From the NCBI RefSeq assembly GCF_020881035.1, contig NZ_JAJITC010000006.1:186001-250000 (forward strand): 64,000 bases of DNA. Direction: 5' to 3'. Below the pieces are notes generated by a model. It saw only the letters and a program-made list of their open reading frames with translations, did no database searches and was not told the DNA's origin. The position numbers and the translations under genes were made by a program. Source of the stretch: Paraburkholderia translucens (lineage in GTDB: Bacteria > Pseudomonadota > Gammaproteobacteria > Burkholderiales > Burkholderiaceae). The stretch's first letter is position 1; every line of letters begins with the position of its first letter. Positions 45,656-54,398 of the stretch are shown piece after piece.

Positions 45656-45987
45656 ATGAGCGATACCCAGCAAGCGCGACCGACCGTCGCTTATGTCGAC
45701 GACGTGAAGTTGGCCCGCAAGTACTTTGCGCGCTCGGCCGGCAGCGCCTATGAGGCGCTGGCGTCTGCGACAACGGTCCCAGTATTGAGCCCGAGGTGAA
45801 GCAGCGCTTGCTGGTCGACCCAGTTCTCACGAACGCCAGCGTTGGTGGCTTCAGCATGATTTTCTACAACCGCGTTATGCAGTCCTTTGGCGGAAGTGTC
45901 AGGATTGCATCCGCGCCCGGCGCCGGCACGACCGTGACGCTGGAATTCCCCAATTTCAAGGATCGAATGCACAGGAGTTACCAATGA
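45656..45987 (+). pseudogene. phcR: phcR copy 1, gutted by an internal deletion and frameshift
   Basis: The first about 38 codons (MSDTQQARPTVAYVDD, then LARKYFARSAGSAYEAL) match the start of the intact PhcR at 53269-54390. The frame then ends at a TGA at 45797. In another frame, from about 45763, the sequence resumes as CDNGPSIEPEVKQRLLVDP and continues to the end of the protein (YNRVMQSFGG). The whole middle, with the phospho-accepting Asp and the kinase His, is absent: roughly 790 bases compared with the intact copy. The retained GHKL tail is also degenerate: FSMIFYNR replaces GLGLILCNR. The next gene starts within its stop codon (ATGA), so phcQ coupling may depend on translation of this remnant. 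Confidence 0.85.
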
Positions 45988-47003
45988 GCAATACGATTGC
46001 CAGCCAGACGCCGCCCCCGGCGATTCTGTTCGTTGATGACGAAGCCACCGCGGTCAAGTACTTCGAGCGCGCCATCGGCGCGATCGCGCCGGTGGTGACG
46101 GGCGCCTCCGTCGAAGAGGGCAAGGCAATGCTGGACGCCCACGCCGCCAGCCTGGCCGTGCTGGTGTCCGACCAGCGCATGCCGGGCGAACATGGCAACG
46201 AACTTCTGCGCTATGCGCGCGAGCGCTATCCTCACATCGTCCGGATTCTGACGACGGCCTATTCGGAGCTGGACCAGACCGTCGAGGCCGTCAATCAAGG
46301 CCAGATACATCGCTATATCAAGAAGCCATGGGACATCACCGCGCTGCGCATGGAGATGAAGCAGGCGCTCGAGCTGGCGGGACTGCGCAAGGAACGCGAT
46401 CAACTCGTGCGCGAGAAACTGGGCGTGCTGCAGACGCAGACTGTGGTCACCCGCATCGGCATAGTGCATACGCTGTGCGCCAGCCTGATCGGCCCGGGCC
46501 GCTTCCAGCCGGTGGAAACCTGGCTGGTCGGCAACGAACTGGCTGGTACGCGCAACGTGGAGCCGGACTGGCAGCGTATGGACTACGCCGACCTTGTGCA
46601 CGCCGAGAGCGAATGCAGCGGCAGCTTCGGCCACGCTGTCAGCACGCGCCTGATGCACTTGCGTACGCGAAATGCAGGGCGCAGCGCTGCCGATGCGGTG
46701 CAGGTCTTGACGGAAGTCCTCGGCTCCTCGGTAAGCAGCGGTGGCGACGCGCTGATCTGGACTTCGCCGGCCACGCTGAGCGAGTTCCTTACCCGGCCGG
46801 TGGGTCAGGCCGTCTCGGACGAACACGCTGCCTGGCTGGCCGGCCTGCTTTGGCTGGAAGAAGCCGGCGGCGCCCTGCAGTTCGTGCGTGAAGGTGACGT
46901 CATCGTTTGCCGCGCAGGCACACGCGCAAACAGTTTTGCGGCCGATCGCCTGGCGGTCTGGATCGAGCGGTTCTCGGAGCCGGCGTTCGACCAGACCAAG
47001 TAG
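45984..47003 (+). CDS. phcQ: PhcQ-like response regulator, copy 1
   Basis: 339 residues. An N-terminal receiver domain (12-130) has the acidic pair in ILFVDDEAT, the phospho-accepting D63 in VLVSDQRMPG, and the T and K of TTAY and KKPWD. The remaining 200 residues are a helical output region with no DNA-binding motif that I can recognise. This is the form of the fourth gene of the phcBSRQ operon. Its partner regulator just upstream is broken, so its input may come from the PhcS next door or from the second cluster. A strong terminator follows 50 bases later. Confidence 0.87.
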   Translation: MSNTIASQTPPPAILFVDDEATAVKYFERAIGAIAPVVTGASVEEGKAMLDAHAASLAVLVSDQRMPGEHGNELLRYARERYPHIVRILTTAYSELDQTVEAVNQGQIHRYIKKPWDITALRMEMKQALELAGLRKERDQLVREKLGVLQTQTVVTRIGIVHTLCASLIGPGRFQPVETWLVGNELAGTRNVEPDWQRMDYADLVHAESECSGSFGHAVSTRLMHLRTRNAGRSAADAVQVLTEVLGSSVSSGGDALIWTSPATLSEFLTRPVGQAVSDEHAAWLAGLLWLEEAGGALQFVREGDVIVCRAGTRANSFAADRLAVWIERFSEPAFDQTK

Positions 47004-47053
47004 GCGAGCCACGTCGCAAAAAGGCCGACGCGGCAGTACGTCCCGGCTGAACT

Positions 47054-47100
47054 ACACCCCAAACGTTGGACACCGATCCAACCTTTGGGGTGTTTTTTTT
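47054..47100 (+). terminator. Rho-independent terminator after phc cluster 1
   Basis: ACACCCCAAA followed by a second stem GTTGGA, loop CACCGA, TCCAAC and TTTGGGGTGT, then an uninterrupted run of T. This long, nearly perfect hairpin with a T-tract ends the plus-strand phc operon. Confidence 0.9.
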
Positions 47101-47150
47101 AACCGACTTCATCGATTTGCAGAGGAAAGCCGGCTAACCCGCCACCAATT

Positions 47151-47822
47151 TCAGCGCTGGAAGACCTCATCAGCAACCCAACCCTGATCGGTCAGATGCA
47201 CGCCCTCACGCAATTGCATCGTCCCCGCCCCTTCGATCACACGCTTGACCATCGGGAAAACGCGTTGCGCGTCGGCGTCCTTCGCCCACGGCGCCGGGTC
47301 GATCCTGTACGTGTAGATCACCGACGTCACCATCTTGCCGTCCACCTTCATCGGCCGTTCCCATCCGACCACTTTGTCCAGCGACAGTGTGGCGGCACAA
47401 AAATCGGCCGGATGCGTGACGCGCGACGTCGCGGTCGCCACCACTTCCGGAATGTGCAGATAGTACTTTTGACCTTCCGGCGTCAGCTGATACTGCCGCG
47501 CGGATGCGGTGATCTTCTTGCCGTCCGCATCGACGCGCTCGACCAGCATGTCTTTGCCTTCCACCAGACCGAGCTTTTCGAGCACCGGCATCTGGATCGC
47601 ATCGCGCGTGCCGTTGGCGCGGTCTTCGGTCGTCGTGTAGATCGGCCAGTCGTACTTGGCGAGGCACAGATGGCCGCGCTTGCTCAGGTAGTCGTTGATC
47701 GTAGCCGTGAAGTTTTCCTGATTCGCGTCCTGGCTCTTGTCGTGGCAGCCCGCGAAGAGCGTCAGGGCGATCAGGGAAAGCGCGCCGCCTGCGAGGCGGG
47801 CGGCGGTGGAGCGTCGCATCAT
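47151..47822 (-). CDS. Lipoprotein of unknown function
   Basis: 223 residues. The signal sequence ends in the lipobox LFAGCHDKSQ, so Cys26 is probably lipidated and the protein anchored facing the periplasm. The mature part has no motif that I recognise. It has two more cysteines (HLCLAKYDWP and DFCAATLSL) and a repeated style of charged beta-rich segments. It lies on the minus strand 39 bases after the peroxidase gene and may share its transcript. It is a conserved-looking single-domain protein without an assigned role. Confidence 0.75.
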   Translation of the reverse strand: MMRRSTAARLAGGALSLIALTLFAGCHDKSQDANQENFTATINDYLSKRGHLCLAKYDWPIYTTTEDRANGTRDAIQMPVLEKLGLVEGKDMLVERVDADGKKITASARQYQLTPEGQKYYLHIPEVVATATSRVTHPADFCAATLSLDKVVGWERPMKVDGKMVTSVIYTYRIDPAPWAKDADAQRVFPMVKRVIEGAGTMQLREGVHLTDQGWVADEVFQR

Positions 47823-47861
47823 GTCGTTGTTGCTCAGGTTGAGTGGCTTGATTGAATGACG

Positions 47862-49319
47862 TCAGTTCACGCAGGCGCCGCTCGTCGGCGTCGTGGCAGG
47901 CGGTTGATAACCGTCCGTCAGCGTGTTCAGGAAACAGACCAGATCCGCGATGTTCTGCTGCGTCAGTTGCGGTGCCGAGTGAACCGGGCGCGCCTGCGCG
48001 CCATCGGCCGCCGTCGTGCCGCCCGCATGGGTCTGGCCCTGGCCCATCGGCAGTTCTTCGTCGATGTTGCCCCGGTAGGCAGCGGGCAGATCGTTGAACG
48101 GCGTGGCCGTGGCACCGGACGCGGCGCTCGGGAACAGCGCGTACGACGGGTTCTGGACCATGTTGCTGCTATCGCCGCCGGTGCTCGGATACCAGTACTC
48201 CGGGTTGGTGTCGCGCGTGTTGTAGAAGTTGAGCACCTGCACGAGCGAATGGAATACGCCGTTGTGGAAGAACGCCGTGCGCGTCGCGACGTTGCGCAGC
48301 GTCGGCACCTTGAAGCGGCCGCAATACGGATCGGGCACGTTGACGCCGGTGAATGAATCCGGACCCGCGCCGCTCGTCGCGGTACCGGGCGCGTGGATCG
48401 TGTTCAGCGGGCCGCACAGACCCAGGTCGTAGTACGCGGCGTTGGCGTTGCTCGGAATCGGGTCCGGGTTGTCCGGAATCGACGTGTCATTGCGCGGCGC
48501 ACCGATCGCCTGGTACGTGAAGTCGGTCATGAGACCCACCGAGCCGTTGAAGTTCGCGCCCGCGTAGTGGCAGGCCACGCAGCCGGCGCCCTTGCCGGTG
48601 TCGTTGAAGAGTTCGAGACCGCGCAGCTCGGCCGCCGTCAGCGTGCCGCCCACCTTGTTGGACTCGTACAGGTCGAACTTGCTCGAATACGGCGCGAAGC
48701 TCGGGTCTTCGGTCTCGAAGGCCTGGATCGCAAGGCCGATGTCGGTGAACGCGGTGTTGGTATCGGCGAACACGCCCGCGCCGAACGCCTGCTTGAACAG
48801 CGATGCATACGATGCGCTCTGCACGACCTTGACGACATCGGCCGCCGACGCGTTGTTCATTTCGAGCGGATTGAGCAGCGGCAACGATGCCTGGGTGGCG
48901 AGCGTCGTCGCGCGGCCGTCCCACATGAAGCCGCCGCCGGGCGCGCTCCGCGTGACGCCGTCGGGGTTCTCGGCGACGTCGCTGTACGGCGGCGTCATCG
49001 ACTTGTAGCGCAGCGACGGCACCGCGCGCTGAGCCGCCACCGACGGATCGGAGCCGAGCTGCACGGAGAGGCTGTTGGGCGGCCCGTATGCGTATTGCGG
49101 GTTGTGGCATGTCGCGCAGGCCATGTTCTTGTTGCCCGACAGGTTCTTGTCGAAGAACAGCTGCTGGCCGACCTGCGCCGCGGCGCTCAGCGTGACCGTC
49201 GCGCCGCTGCTGCCCGACGACGTCTGGCTCGGGCCGCTGCCGCCGTCGCTGCCACCGCCGCCGCACGCGGTCAACATCAGGGAGAGCGCGCACAGCACGC
49301 CCAGGGTAAGTGTTCGCAT
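47862..49319 (-). CDS. Di-haem cytochrome c peroxidase family lipoprotein (MauG-like)
   Basis: 485 residues. A lipobox (LMLTACGGGG) gives a lipid-anchored periplasmic protein, followed by a glycine/serine-rich linker. Two haem-binding CxxCH motifs are present: CATCH (68-72) and CVACH (247-251). Surrounding motifs (VPSLRYKS; FMWDGRATTLATQA; VPTLRNVATRTAFFHNG) are those of the di-haem peroxidase/MauG family. It would reduce peroxide or carry out a haem-based oxidation, using electrons from periplasmic cytochromes. The extended Pro/Thr C-terminus is unusual but not informative. It lies between a lipoprotein and a phosphoesterase on the same strand. Confidence 0.9.
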   Translation of the reverse strand: MRTLTLGVLCALSLMLTACGGGGSDGGSGPSQTSSGSSGATVTLSAAAQVGQQLFFDKNLSGNKNMACATCHNPQYAYGPPNSLSVQLGSDPSVAAQRAVPSLRYKSMTPPYSDVAENPDGVTRSAPGGGFMWDGRATTLATQASLPLLNPLEMNNASAADVVKVVQSASYASLFKQAFGAGVFADTNTAFTDIGLAIQAFETEDPSFAPYSSKFDLYESNKVGGTLTAAELRGLELFNDTGKGAGCVACHYAGANFNGSVGLMTDFTYQAIGAPRNDTSIPDNPDPIPSNANAAYYDLGLCGPLNTIHAPGTATSGAGPDSFTGVNVPDPYCGRFKVPTLRNVATRTAFFHNGVFHSLVQVLNFYNTRDTNPEYWYPSTGGDSSNMVQNPSYALFPSAASGATATPFNDLPAAYRGNIDEELPMGQGQTHAGGTTAADGAQARPVHSAPQLTQQNIADLVCFLNTLTDGYQPPATTPTSGACVN

Positions 49320-49538
49320 GACGATGTCTTGGTACGTCAGTCCAATTGGCGGGCGGTCCTGGCTCGGCCCCGTGCAAGGCCTGGCTAACTGCGCGTACCG
49401 CTAAGGCCGCGTGGCAATGGGACGAACGGAATGGAAAACTGCCGGGCCACTCGAAACGTGGCTCGGCAGCAGGCGCTTCTCGCATCTGGCTGCGATACAA
49501 GGCGGCGAACCGGCTTGTATCGCATACCTATCGGCTCC

Positions 49539-51860
49539 TTACTTCGCCGACTTCAGCGACCAGATGTTGATCTGGGTCGGATCGGGGCCGGGGCCACGCG
49601 ATGCCAGCGACGTGCTCGTCACGTCGACCGCGTTCAGCTTCTGCGTGTAGGTGGCCGGCGTGATGTACGCGTGGTTCATCGGACGGACCGAATCAAAGTG
49701 CGTATCAGCGCTGCCCGCGAGTTCCGGCAGGTTCGCGATGTTCGCCGCGATGAACGACTCCGTGTACTTCGCACGAGCGAGGTACGTGTTCGGCTGCTGC
49801 GGGTCGGCGATCTGGAACATGTCCTGCAGCGTACGCACGAACGAGAAGTGGCTATACGCGTCGCTGTCCACCACGTTCGGGTTCGCCTGGTTCGTCGCGA
49901 CACCGAAGATCGAGTTGCCGTGACCATGGTTGCCCTGGTTGTACAGCGTCGTCGTGACCGGCGTGTACTTGCCGTTCGCATACGACAGCGGTGCCTGGTT
50001 CACGTTCGACGTGACCGGGTTCCAGCCGCAGCACGAAGTCGAGCTGCCTTCACCTTCGTCGAACATCACGACGATCGCGACCTTGCGGTTCGGGTTGGTC
50101 CAGATCGGCGAAGCCTGGATCTTGGCGACCACCTGACGCACGTAGTCGTCGCCGCGCTGCACGATCGCGGTGCTGCCGCTCGCGCACGACGGATCGGAGC
50201 CGACACCGTGCATGTCGTCGCACTGGTCCGGCATGATGAAGTTCAGGTTACCCACGTCGCCGTTTGCGAGGTCGGTGCTGAACTGGTCATAGTTGTAGCC
50301 GGCCGGAATCGGATAGGCCTTCGACTGTGCGAGGGCGGTCGCGTCGTATTGCGTACCGAAGATCGTACGGTTGTCGGCGTGAAACTCCGGCAGGTTGCGC
50401 ACATCCTGGTAGGCCATGCCCGGGTGATGCTTGGTCTTGTACAGACCGTTCGGGATGGTGAAAGCGGTGCCGCTGGCGCCAGGGCCAGTGTAGGTAGCGC
50501 TGACCGCTGTGTCCGCGATGCTGTCGGAGCGCGGGTCCTGCCCCGGGTTCATCGATTCGCTATAAGTCCGCCAGGTCATGCCGGCCTGTGACAGCAGCGT
50601 GAACAGGCTCGGCTGGCTCTTTATGTTGTGATTGGCGATCGAGCCAGTCGAGGAGCAGGCCGCGCTCGTGAAGTTCGACAGATGGGTGGCGTCCTGCGGC
50701 GGCAGTGCGCCGGTCGCAGCGAGCGGTGCGCCATCCGAAGCGGTACCGCCCGTGAATGCCACGTCGGTCGGTGCGTTCGCGCCGGTCGTGCCCGCGCCGC
50801 AGCCCCACCAGTTGTCGTCGACGATGCCCCAGTCATCCGCGCCGCCGAGTGCCGTGTAGTTCGGCTCGCTCGGGTTGCCGGTCGCGTAGTAGGTCGTGAA
50901 CTGAGCGTTGCTGCTCAGGAACGTGTTGATATACGGCGCGCTCGACGAACCGAGAATACCCGGCGTACCCGTAACCGCACCCACGCTGTGGTTTTCGAGC
51001 ATGATCACGAACACGTTGTCGTAACGCGGAATGCCTTCGACGTTGAACGCGGCCTGCTGCGACTGTGCGTAGGTGATAGGCGCTTGCGTCTGCGTCGACT
51101 TCACGGCCGTCAAGGCGGTCACGCCCGATGCGCCGACGATCGACGGATCACCGCCCGCCATCGCGAGATTGTCCGGATACATGTCGCCGCGATCGAACTT
51201 CGTCGTCGCGTACGTGTAGCGGTTCGCGAGCTGGTTGTCTTCGAACAGCACGGCCTGCTGCTCGGCACCCGACAGCTTGTTCACGTCGCCGAGCGCGTCA
51301 GCCGCGCTCACGGTCACCGACGATGCCCCGAGTGCCGGCACGCTCATGCGCGATGCGAGGTTGGCCTTCTCGGTGGCGTAGCTCGTGCCGTTCGCTTCGA
51401 CGAGACGCTGCACTTCCGTCGACATCGGGCTGATCACGATGTTCGCCGCGCCCTGGTCGGCGATCTGCGCAGCCGAAGCGCGCAGGATAAGGTGGCTAGC
51501 GACAGCCGAGCCGCTTGCCGTGTTGGTTGCCTTCGTGCTGACGTCGGCGATCAGCTGACCGCTCGCGCTCGATTGCAGCGAGAAGTGGCCTTTGCTGTCG
51601 GTCGTCGTGCTCGCCTCACCGGAATCGCACTTGCCGTTGCCGTTCGTATCGAGGCAGACGGTCGCGCCAGCGTAGTAGCCCGCGGCGATCGTCGGATTAC
51701 CCGACGTGCTGCTCGCCACGAAGTGGGAAGCGGTCACGACGCCCGAGTACGTCGTGCTCGCCGTGTCGTTGTGATTGGAGCCGCCGCAGGCTGTGAGAAC
51801 GCAGGCTGCCGCGATTGAAGTGAGCATCAGACTGGTGCGTGGTATTGAACTGACCGGCAT
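49539..51860 (-). CDS. Secreted phosphoesterase family lipoprotein (phospholipase C / acid phosphatase type)
   Basis: 773 residues. A lipobox (AACVLTACGGSN) is followed by a domain with CLDTNGNGKCDSGE, a calcium-binding-like loop set in a prealbumin-like fold (about 40-120). The C-terminal two thirds are the phosphoesterase domain of the alkaline phosphatase superfamily: NVFVIMLENHSVGAVTGTPG with the E-N metal motif, NPSEPNYTALGGADDWG, MPDQCDDMHG and VMFDEGEGSS. Members hydrolyse phospholipids or phosphomonoesters outside the cytoplasm; the substrate cannot be told. A gap of 219 bases separates it from the peroxidase gene, so it may be transcribed independently. Confidence 0.85.
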   Translation of the reverse strand: MPVSSIPRTSLMLTSIAAACVLTACGGSNHNDTASTTYSGVVTASHFVASSTSGNPTIAAGYYAGATVCLDTNGNGKCDSGEASTTTDSKGHFSLQSSASGQLIADVSTKATNTASGSAVASHLILRASAAQIADQGAANIVISPMSTEVQRLVEANGTSYATEKANLASRMSVPALGASSVTVSAADALGDVNKLSGAEQQAVLFEDNQLANRYTYATTKFDRGDMYPDNLAMAGGDPSIVGASGVTALTAVKSTQTQAPITYAQSQQAAFNVEGIPRYDNVFVIMLENHSVGAVTGTPGILGSSSAPYINTFLSSNAQFTTYYATGNPSEPNYTALGGADDWGIVDDNWWGCGAGTTGANAPTDVAFTGGTASDGAPLAATGALPPQDATHLSNFTSAACSSTGSIANHNIKSQPSLFTLLSQAGMTWRTYSESMNPGQDPRSDSIADTAVSATYTGPGASGTAFTIPNGLYKTKHHPGMAYQDVRNLPEFHADNRTIFGTQYDATALAQSKAYPIPAGYNYDQFSTDLANGDVGNLNFIMPDQCDDMHGVGSDPSCASGSTAIVQRGDDYVRQVVAKIQASPIWTNPNRKVAIVVMFDEGEGSSTSCCGWNPVTSNVNQAPLSYANGKYTPVTTTLYNQGNHGHGNSIFGVATNQANPNVVDSDAYSHFSFVRTLQDMFQIADPQQPNTYLARAKYTESFIAANIANLPELAGSADTHFDSVRPMNHAYITPATYTQKLNAVDVTSTSLASRGPGPDPTQINIWSLKSAK

Positions 51861-52267
51861 TGGGAGTCCCCTGTTGGCTTGAATGCGGTTTTTCCGCGCG
51901 AATGGAACAGATCCGTGTTTTTTACGCAGCGGGATTATCGAGGGGCAATGTTCCCTTTTTATGACATGGAACTTTTAATGAACTTTGTGAAGCCCGGTCC
52001 CCTTGAAGGGAAAAGGTGTGTTGGAGCGAAATGAAATGTCGCATCGCAGTGAAATGTGCTGCGATGGGATGGGGTTGGCGGACCCGGCGACGCCGGGTTG
52101 CCGTCAATGAGATCGCTGCGACGGATGCAGCTTGAGTGGGGAGCGACTGAAGTCGGGGCGGCTTGCGTGAGCCTTTGTCGGCGACGCGCTGCTAGCCGTA
52201 AGGGGCAGCAGCGCGAAGCCAATGCGAGTATCGGCGCACCAGACGCTGTGCGCTGGTGGCCAGGCAA
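51861..52267. other. Intergenic stretch after phc cluster 2
   Basis: 407 bases. The right end lies downstream of phcQ copy 2, where an imperfect hairpin (CACCAG, loop, CTGGTG at about 52238-52257) may help end transcription, without a T-run. The left part holds the promoter region of the phosphoesterase gene. No gene is supported on either strand. Confidence 0.4.
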
Positions 52268-53269
52268 TCAGAACTGTTCGATCCACATGGCGAGGCGATC
52301 GGCGGCGAACTCGCTGCCGCGCCGAGCCGGCCGCAACGCGATCGTGTTGCCGTCACGTACCGGTTGCAGTGCAACGCCGTTGCCGTCGAGCCACAGAAGG
52401 CTCGCCAGCCATGCCGCGTGTCCGCTCGACACCGCCTGGTCGCCCGGCTCCGCGAGAAACTCCGCGAGTGCGGCCGGCTGCTCCCACAGAAGGCCATCGC
52501 CTTCGCGCCGCACGTTGATGCCTGCATCGGAAAGCGTCGCGGCCAGCACCGTCAGCGCGTCGCTCGGGTTCGAAACGTCGTGGCGATTACGCAGCGTGGC
52601 GAAGTGCGCCGCTACCGTATGACCGAACGCGCCGCTGCGGGCACTCTCTGCCGCGACCAGATCGGAGTAGTCCTGCAGCAGCCAGTCCGGCTCGGAGTTC
52701 GGCACGCCGGCGCGCACCGCCGCGGCGAGGTAGGTTTCGACTGGCTGGAAGCGCTCGGGTCCGATCAGCGTGGCCGACAGCGTGCGCACCAGACCAACGC
52801 GCGTGGCGACGATCTGCTTTTGCAGCACGCCCAGCTTCTCGCGCACCAGCGTGTCGCGCTCCTTGCGCAGCACGGCCAGTTCGAGCGCCTGCTTCATTTC
52901 CATGCGCAACGCCGTGATGTCCCACGGCTTCTTGATGTAGCGATGGATATGACCAAGGTTGACAGCCTCGACGGTCTGATCGATCTCCGAATACGCGGTC
53001 GTCAAGATCCGTACGACGTGCGGATAGCGCTCGCTCGCATAACGCAGCAGCTCGTTACCGAATTCGCGCGGCATGCGCTGGTCGGAGACGAGGACCCCTA
53101 CCCTGTCGCCATGCTGGTCGAGCAGCGCCTTGCCCTCTTCCACCGAGCCGCCGGTCAGGACCGGCGCCAGGCTTCCGATGGCACGCTGGAAGTACTTCAG
53201 GGCGGTAGCTTCGTCATCGACGAAGATGATCGCAGGCGCCAACTCCTCTGTGGCTTTCGCTTCTTCCAT
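52268..53269 (-). CDS. phcQ: PhcQ-like response regulator, copy 2
   Basis: 333 residues from the ATG at 53269, preceded by AGGAG at six bases. The start shares one base with the upstream stop (TGATG). A receiver domain has IIFVDDEAT and phospho-accepting D63 in VLVSDQRMP, with TTAY and KKPWD following. The helical C-terminal region has no recognised DNA-binding motif. It matches copy 1 along its whole length, with the longest exact runs around the receiver and the HIHRYIKKPWDITALRMEMK segment. It is the last gene of the minus-strand phcBSRQ cluster and is translationally coupled to phcR. Confidence 0.9.
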   Translation of the reverse strand: MEEAKATEELAPAIIFVDDEATALKYFQRAIGSLAPVLTGGSVEEGKALLDQHGDRVGVLVSDQRMPREFGNELLRYASERYPHVVRILTTAYSEIDQTVEAVNLGHIHRYIKKPWDITALRMEMKQALELAVLRKERDTLVREKLGVLQKQIVATRVGLVRTLSATLIGPERFQPVETYLAAAVRAGVPNSEPDWLLQDYSDLVAAESARSGAFGHTVAAHFATLRNRHDVSNPSDALTVLAATLSDAGINVRREGDGLLWEQPAALAEFLAEPGDQAVSSGHAAWLASLLWLDGNGVALQPVRDGNTIALRPARRGSEFAADRLAMWIEQF

Positions 53270-54390
53270 CAACAACTCCTGTGCTTTTGGCCTTTGATAT
53301 GGGGGAAATCCAGGATTACGGCGGTGCCTCCTCCCGGCGTGGACTCGATCCTGAGTCCGCCGCCACAGGACTGCATGACACGGTTGCAGAGAATCAGGCC
53401 CAAGCCGTTTCCCCCGGATTTCGCGTGCGTTGTAATGGGGTCCGTCAACAGGCGGTCTTTGATCTCGAGCGGAATCCCGGGCCCGTTGTCGCAGATGCAT
53501 ATAGTCGGATGAGGTTCCGTTGTCACGCTAAAGCGCACCGACGGCGACGGCACCTCCGCAAGCGCGCGCAACGCGTTGGACAACAGCGACGACAGCACGA
53601 GCGCCACGCAATTCGGTTGCGTGACCACCGGAAAGTCGCTGTCGACCTCGACCTGCACCCAGGAGCGCTGCGCCGTCGTAAACGGATACGTGTCGAGCAA
53701 CGCCGAGATCAGCCCATGCGCGGTGCTCTCGATACGTGCCTCGTTGTCCTCCAGTTGCCGGCGCCCGTTGTGGACCGAGCGCCAGAACGACGACACCACC
53801 GCCATGCAGTACTGCGCGCTCTCGCGCATCGATTTGGCGGCGCCGAGAATTTCGCCGTCCGCGTCGCGCTGCGCGTCCGTGCGATCTTCGATGCTGTGCG
53901 CGTTCAACGCGATCGCCGCGAGCGGCGTATTCAATTCGTGCGCGAGAAACGCCAGGGTTTCGTCGATGGCGATCAGGCGTTGATTCTGCATCGCGCGTTC
54001 GTGGTAGCGCTCGAACGCCAGTTGCAGCGTATCGCGCACCGCCGCCGGCTTCAGCGGCTTTTCGAGGATGCGGAACACCTCGCCGGTGTTGACCGTGCGC
54101 AATAGCATCTCGACGTCCGCATACGCGGTCACCAGAATGCGCACGATGTGCGGATATTCGAGCGCCACCTGGCGCAGCAGATCGCCGCCGTCGCGCCCCG
54201 GCATGCGAAAGTCCGTGACCAGCACCGAGATGCGGGCATTGTCCTGCTCGAGGATAGCGATTGCTTCGTCGCTGCTCGTCGCGAGCAGGACCTCGTAGTC
54301 CGCACCGACGGTGCGCGCGAAATATTTGCACGCCAACTCTTCGTCATCGACGTAGAGAAGCGTGGGCTGTGTCTGTCGGATGTCATTCAT
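53269..54390 (-). CDS. phcR: PhcR-like hybrid response regulator / histidine kinase, copy 2 (intact)
   Basis: 373 residues from the ATG at 54390 (MNDIRQTQPTLLYVDDEE). An N-terminal receiver domain has D60 in VLVTDFRMPG. A C-terminal kinase core has H151 in FLAHELNTPLAAIAL and GHKL motifs CDNGPGIP and GGNGLGLIL. A receiver with a C-terminal kinase domain is the peculiar layout described for PhcR of Ralstonia, where PhcS relays the fatty-acid-ester signal to PhcR and thereby frees PhcA. It follows the phcS stop by eight bases. As the only complete phcR in the window, it may serve both clusters. Confidence 0.9.
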   Translation of the reverse strand: MNDIRQTQPTLLYVDDEELACKYFARTVGADYEVLLATSSDEAIAILEQDNARISVLVTDFRMPGRDGGDLLRQVALEYPHIVRILVTAYADVEMLLRTVNTGEVFRILEKPLKPAAVRDTLQLAFERYHERAMQNQRLIAIDETLAFLAHELNTPLAAIALNAHSIEDRTDAQRDADGEILGAAKSMRESAQYCMAVVSSFWRSVHNGRRQLEDNEARIESTAHGLISALLDTYPFTTAQRSWVQVEVDSDFPVVTQPNCVALVLSSLLSNALRALAEVPSPSVRFSVTTEPHPTICICDNGPGIPLEIKDRLLTDPITTHAKSGGNGLGLILCNRVMQSCGGGLRIESTPGGGTAVILDFPHIKGQKHRSC

Positions 54391-54398
54391 GATGTTTC

